9,180 nucleotides of DNA from an uncultured Oscillospiraceae bacterium (GTDB lineage Bacteria > Bacillota > Clostridia > Oscillospirales > Acutalibacteraceae), in NCBI GenBank assembly GCA_900549945.1, contig URQJ01000070.1:1-9180 (forward strand), given 5' to 3'. Positions 8,495 through 9,180 of the stretch are shown one piece after another; the first letter of the stretch is position 1, and each line of letters starts with the position of its first letter. A model generated the notes under the pieces. It ran no database searches and was not told where the DNA came from. It saw only the letters and a program-made list of their open reading frames with translations. Position numbers and translations under genes: made by a program.

Positions 8495-8520
8495 CATAGC
8501 ATAAACGACTTATTTATCAA
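8493..8520 (-). promoter_or_regulatory. promoter of the PNPOx-like gene
   Basis: On the minus strand TTGATA (8520-8515), a 16-base spacer and TATGAT (8498-8493). The two divergent -10 boxes share bases 8493-8494, so RNA polymerase can hardly occupy both promoters at once. The expected leader is about 40 bases, with AAGGAGG near its end. Confidence 0.6.
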
Positions 8521-8535
8521 GTACGATATTTTTTA

Positions 8536-8560
8536 ATACTTAGTATCTTACAGTATACTA
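8536..8560. promoter_or_regulatory. candidate HxlR operator (clustered palindromes)
   Basis: Four AGTAT/ATACT half-sites lie in 25 bases. TAGTAT (8541-8546) and ATACTA (8555-8560) form a perfect inverted repeat with an eight-base gap. ATACT-T-AGTAT (8536-8546) and AGTATACT (8552-8559) are themselves palindromic. A winged-helix dimer such as HxlR typically binds a roughly 20-base dyad next to its own gene. The site lies just upstream of the regulator's ribosome binding site, so autoregulation is likely. Confidence 0.5.
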
Positions 8561-8578
8561 TAGAGGAGGATCGCACCG

Positions 8579-8920
8579 ATGTCGCAAGATTTATACGGAA
8601 AGTGCCCTTATGTCACGGCGCAAAAGGTCATTCAGGGAAAATGGTCCATTTTGATCCTGCATTATTTAAGTGAAAAGCCGATCCGGTTCAATACACTGCT
8701 GAAAATGATGCCGGAAATGACGCACGCAACCCTTTCCAAGCAGTTGAAACAGCTGGAGTACTACGGCCTGATCGTCCGCACCGAGTACCCGCAGGTTCCC
8801 CCAAAGGTGGAATACGCTTTGAGCGATATTGGAAAGGCGTTTCTCCCCACGCTGCAAAGCCTGCACGGCTTCGGGGAAAAGTACATCGATTTTTTGGAGC
8901 AGTCCGGTCAGAAATCATAA
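8579..8920 (+). CDS. HxlR-family winged helix-turn-helix transcriptional regulator
   Basis: A 113-residue cytosolic DNA-binding protein. The HxlR domain spans nearly the whole length: CPYVTAQKVIQGKWSILIL (9-27, the family's Cys-Pro start and KW signature), LLKMMPEMTHATLSKQLKQLE (40-60, helix-turn-helix with recognition helix about 49-62), and the wing VRTEYPQVPPKVEYALSDIGKAF (66-88). The C-terminal helix serves dimerisation. C9 is the only cysteine and occupies the position used for thiol sensing in redox-sensing relatives such as YodB and HypR, so sensing of oxidants or quinones is possible but not shown. The start at 8579 has GAGGAGG nine bases upstream. It is transcribed away from the PNPOx-like gene, a common arrangement for HxlR regulators and their target oxidoreductases. 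Composition is AT-richer than the rest of the window. Confidence 0.93.
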   Translation: MSQDLYGKCPYVTAQKVIQGKWSILILHYLSEKPIRFNTLLKMMPEMTHATLSKQLKQLEYYGLIVRTEYPQVPPKVEYALSDIGKAFLPTLQSLHGFGEKYIDFLEQSGQKS

Positions 8921-8943
8921 GGCCGCGAAAGCGCCCTGTTTTT
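8921..8943 (+). terminator. weak intrinsic terminator after the HxlR gene
   Basis: GGCCGC (8921-8926) and GCGCCC (8931-8936) form a stem with one C-C mismatch, closed by a stable GAAA tetraloop. TGTTTTT follows (8937-8943). It begins at the base after the HxlR stop codon. The stem is short, so termination may be partial. Confidence 0.5.
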
Positions 8944-8969
8944 ATCTCCGCAATGCCGGCCTGACTGGC

Positions 8970-8997
8970 ACCCTTTCGGGCCTGTCCGCATATTCTG
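8970..8997 (+). promoter_or_regulatory. possible sigma-K-like promoter before the Cys-rich gene
   Basis: AC (8970-8971), a 17-base gap and CATATTCTG (8989-8997) resemble the late mother-cell pattern AC-N17-CATAnnnTA with one mismatch. Transcription would start near 9004, about 50 bases before the start codon. The motif carries little information and would occur often by chance; it is listed because no sigma-A promoter is seen between 8921 and 9054. Confidence 0.22.
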
Positions 8998-9054
8998 TCT
9001 TGTGGAGGCCACCACACAGCGCAATGTGAACGGAATGAAAGGGGATTTTTCCGC

Positions 9055-9164
9055 ATGAAAATTTATCGACCGAACGACGACTGGGACACCTGCCCCAGCG
9101 CCCCCCGCGGCTGCGGCGGGTGCAGCACCTGCGGGTGCACGCCGTGCTGCTGCGCACAGGGCCC
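9055..9164 (+). CDS. start of a cysteine-rich protein, possibly collagen-like spore-surface type (truncated)
   Basis: The real sequence gives 36 codons plus two bases before adapter sequence begins. The product opens MKIYRPNDDWDTCPSAP and continues with eight cysteines in total (13, 20, 23, 26, 28, 31, 32, 33) separated by Gly, Ser, Thr and Pro. The last readable residues are Gln35-Gly36-Pro37 (the third base of codon 37 is adapter, but any CCN is Pro). AAAGGGG lies ten bases before the ATG, a plausible ribosome binding site. There is no signal peptide. A short polar leader, a Cys cluster and then Gly-Pro-X repeats are seen in some collagen-like exosporium or surface proteins of spore formers, and the QGP ending would fit the first triplet. 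A small metal-binding or peptide product is an alternative. Real coding status is likely; identity is inference. Confidence 0.5.
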
Positions 9165-9180
9165 AGATCGGAAGAGCGTC
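9165..9180. other. Illumina TruSeq adapter remnant (non-genomic)
   Basis: AGATCGGAAGAGCGTC is identical to the first 16 bases of the TruSeq adapter that appears when a read runs through a short insert. It sits exactly at the end of the sequence. The bases should not be treated as genomic, and any reading frame extended into them is artificial. Confidence 0.95.

Noticed and set aside
8447..8497. Longer start (8497) for the PNPOx-like gene
   Set aside because: The extra 17 residues are unlike the family, the start lacks a ribosome binding site and would lie in the -10 box of the promoter; 8446 has an ideal AAGGAGG.
8554..8559. TATACT as the -10 of the HxlR gene
   Set aside because: Transcription would start inside the ribosome binding site and no -35 is present. 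It is better explained as part of the palindromic operator.
8944..9054. GTGGAGGCCAC-type and CCCTTTCGGG short dyads between HxlR and the Cys-rich gene
   Set aside because: Stems of only three to five pairs with no T tract and no match to a riboswitch or T-box I know; likely chance in GC-rich DNA.

Overview
The window reads as the end of a draft-assembly contig from a GC-rich, endospore-forming member of the Clostridia, most like the Oscillospiraceae/Ruminococcaceae. This rests on a spoIIP sporulation gene, strong AAGGAGG-type ribosome binding sites, a Gram-positive lipoprotein and GC-rich codon use. The genus cannot be named from this sequence. Both ends cut genes. The last 16 bases (9165-9180) match the Illumina TruSeq adapter and are not genomic.

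Layout. Positions 1-3880 are a tight minus-strand cluster, in transcription order: htpG (Hsp90 chaperone), a polytopic membrane protein, a CPBP-family intramembrane protease, and the 5' part of tadA (tRNA adenosine deaminase), cut by the contig start. Gaps are 28 and 37 bases and the last pair overlaps by 11 bases, so one transcript is likely. A divergent intergenic region (3881-4101) then drives a plus-strand lipoprotein gene (4102-4848) from a good sigma-A promoter. That gene converges, across a GC-rich hairpin terminator, on a minus-strand pair: spoIIP followed by a 97-residue single-pass membrane protein. A sigma-E-like promoter lies just upstream of spoIIP.

From 6551 a plus-strand unit encodes citrate synthase, ending at a strong terminator that can also serve the facing gene. 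Next is a lower-GC, divergently transcribed pair: a small PNPOx-like flavin-binding protein (minus) and an HxlR-family regulator (plus). Their promoters overlap and a palindromic operator candidate lies before the regulator. The window ends in the start of a very cysteine-rich protein (9055-9164). Its last real codons read Gln-Gly-Pro, so it may be the head of a collagen-like surface protein whose repeats stopped the assembly.

How the genes relate. Most of the window is housekeeping (chaperone, citrate synthase, tRNA editing) plus sporulation. I see no phage, insertion sequence, CRISPR array, tRNA or rRNA, and no clear new multi-gene system. The points most worth following are the truncated Cys-rich gene with its adapter end, the regulator-flavoprotein module, and the small protein paired with SpoIIP. 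No gene-free stretch exceeds 300 bases.
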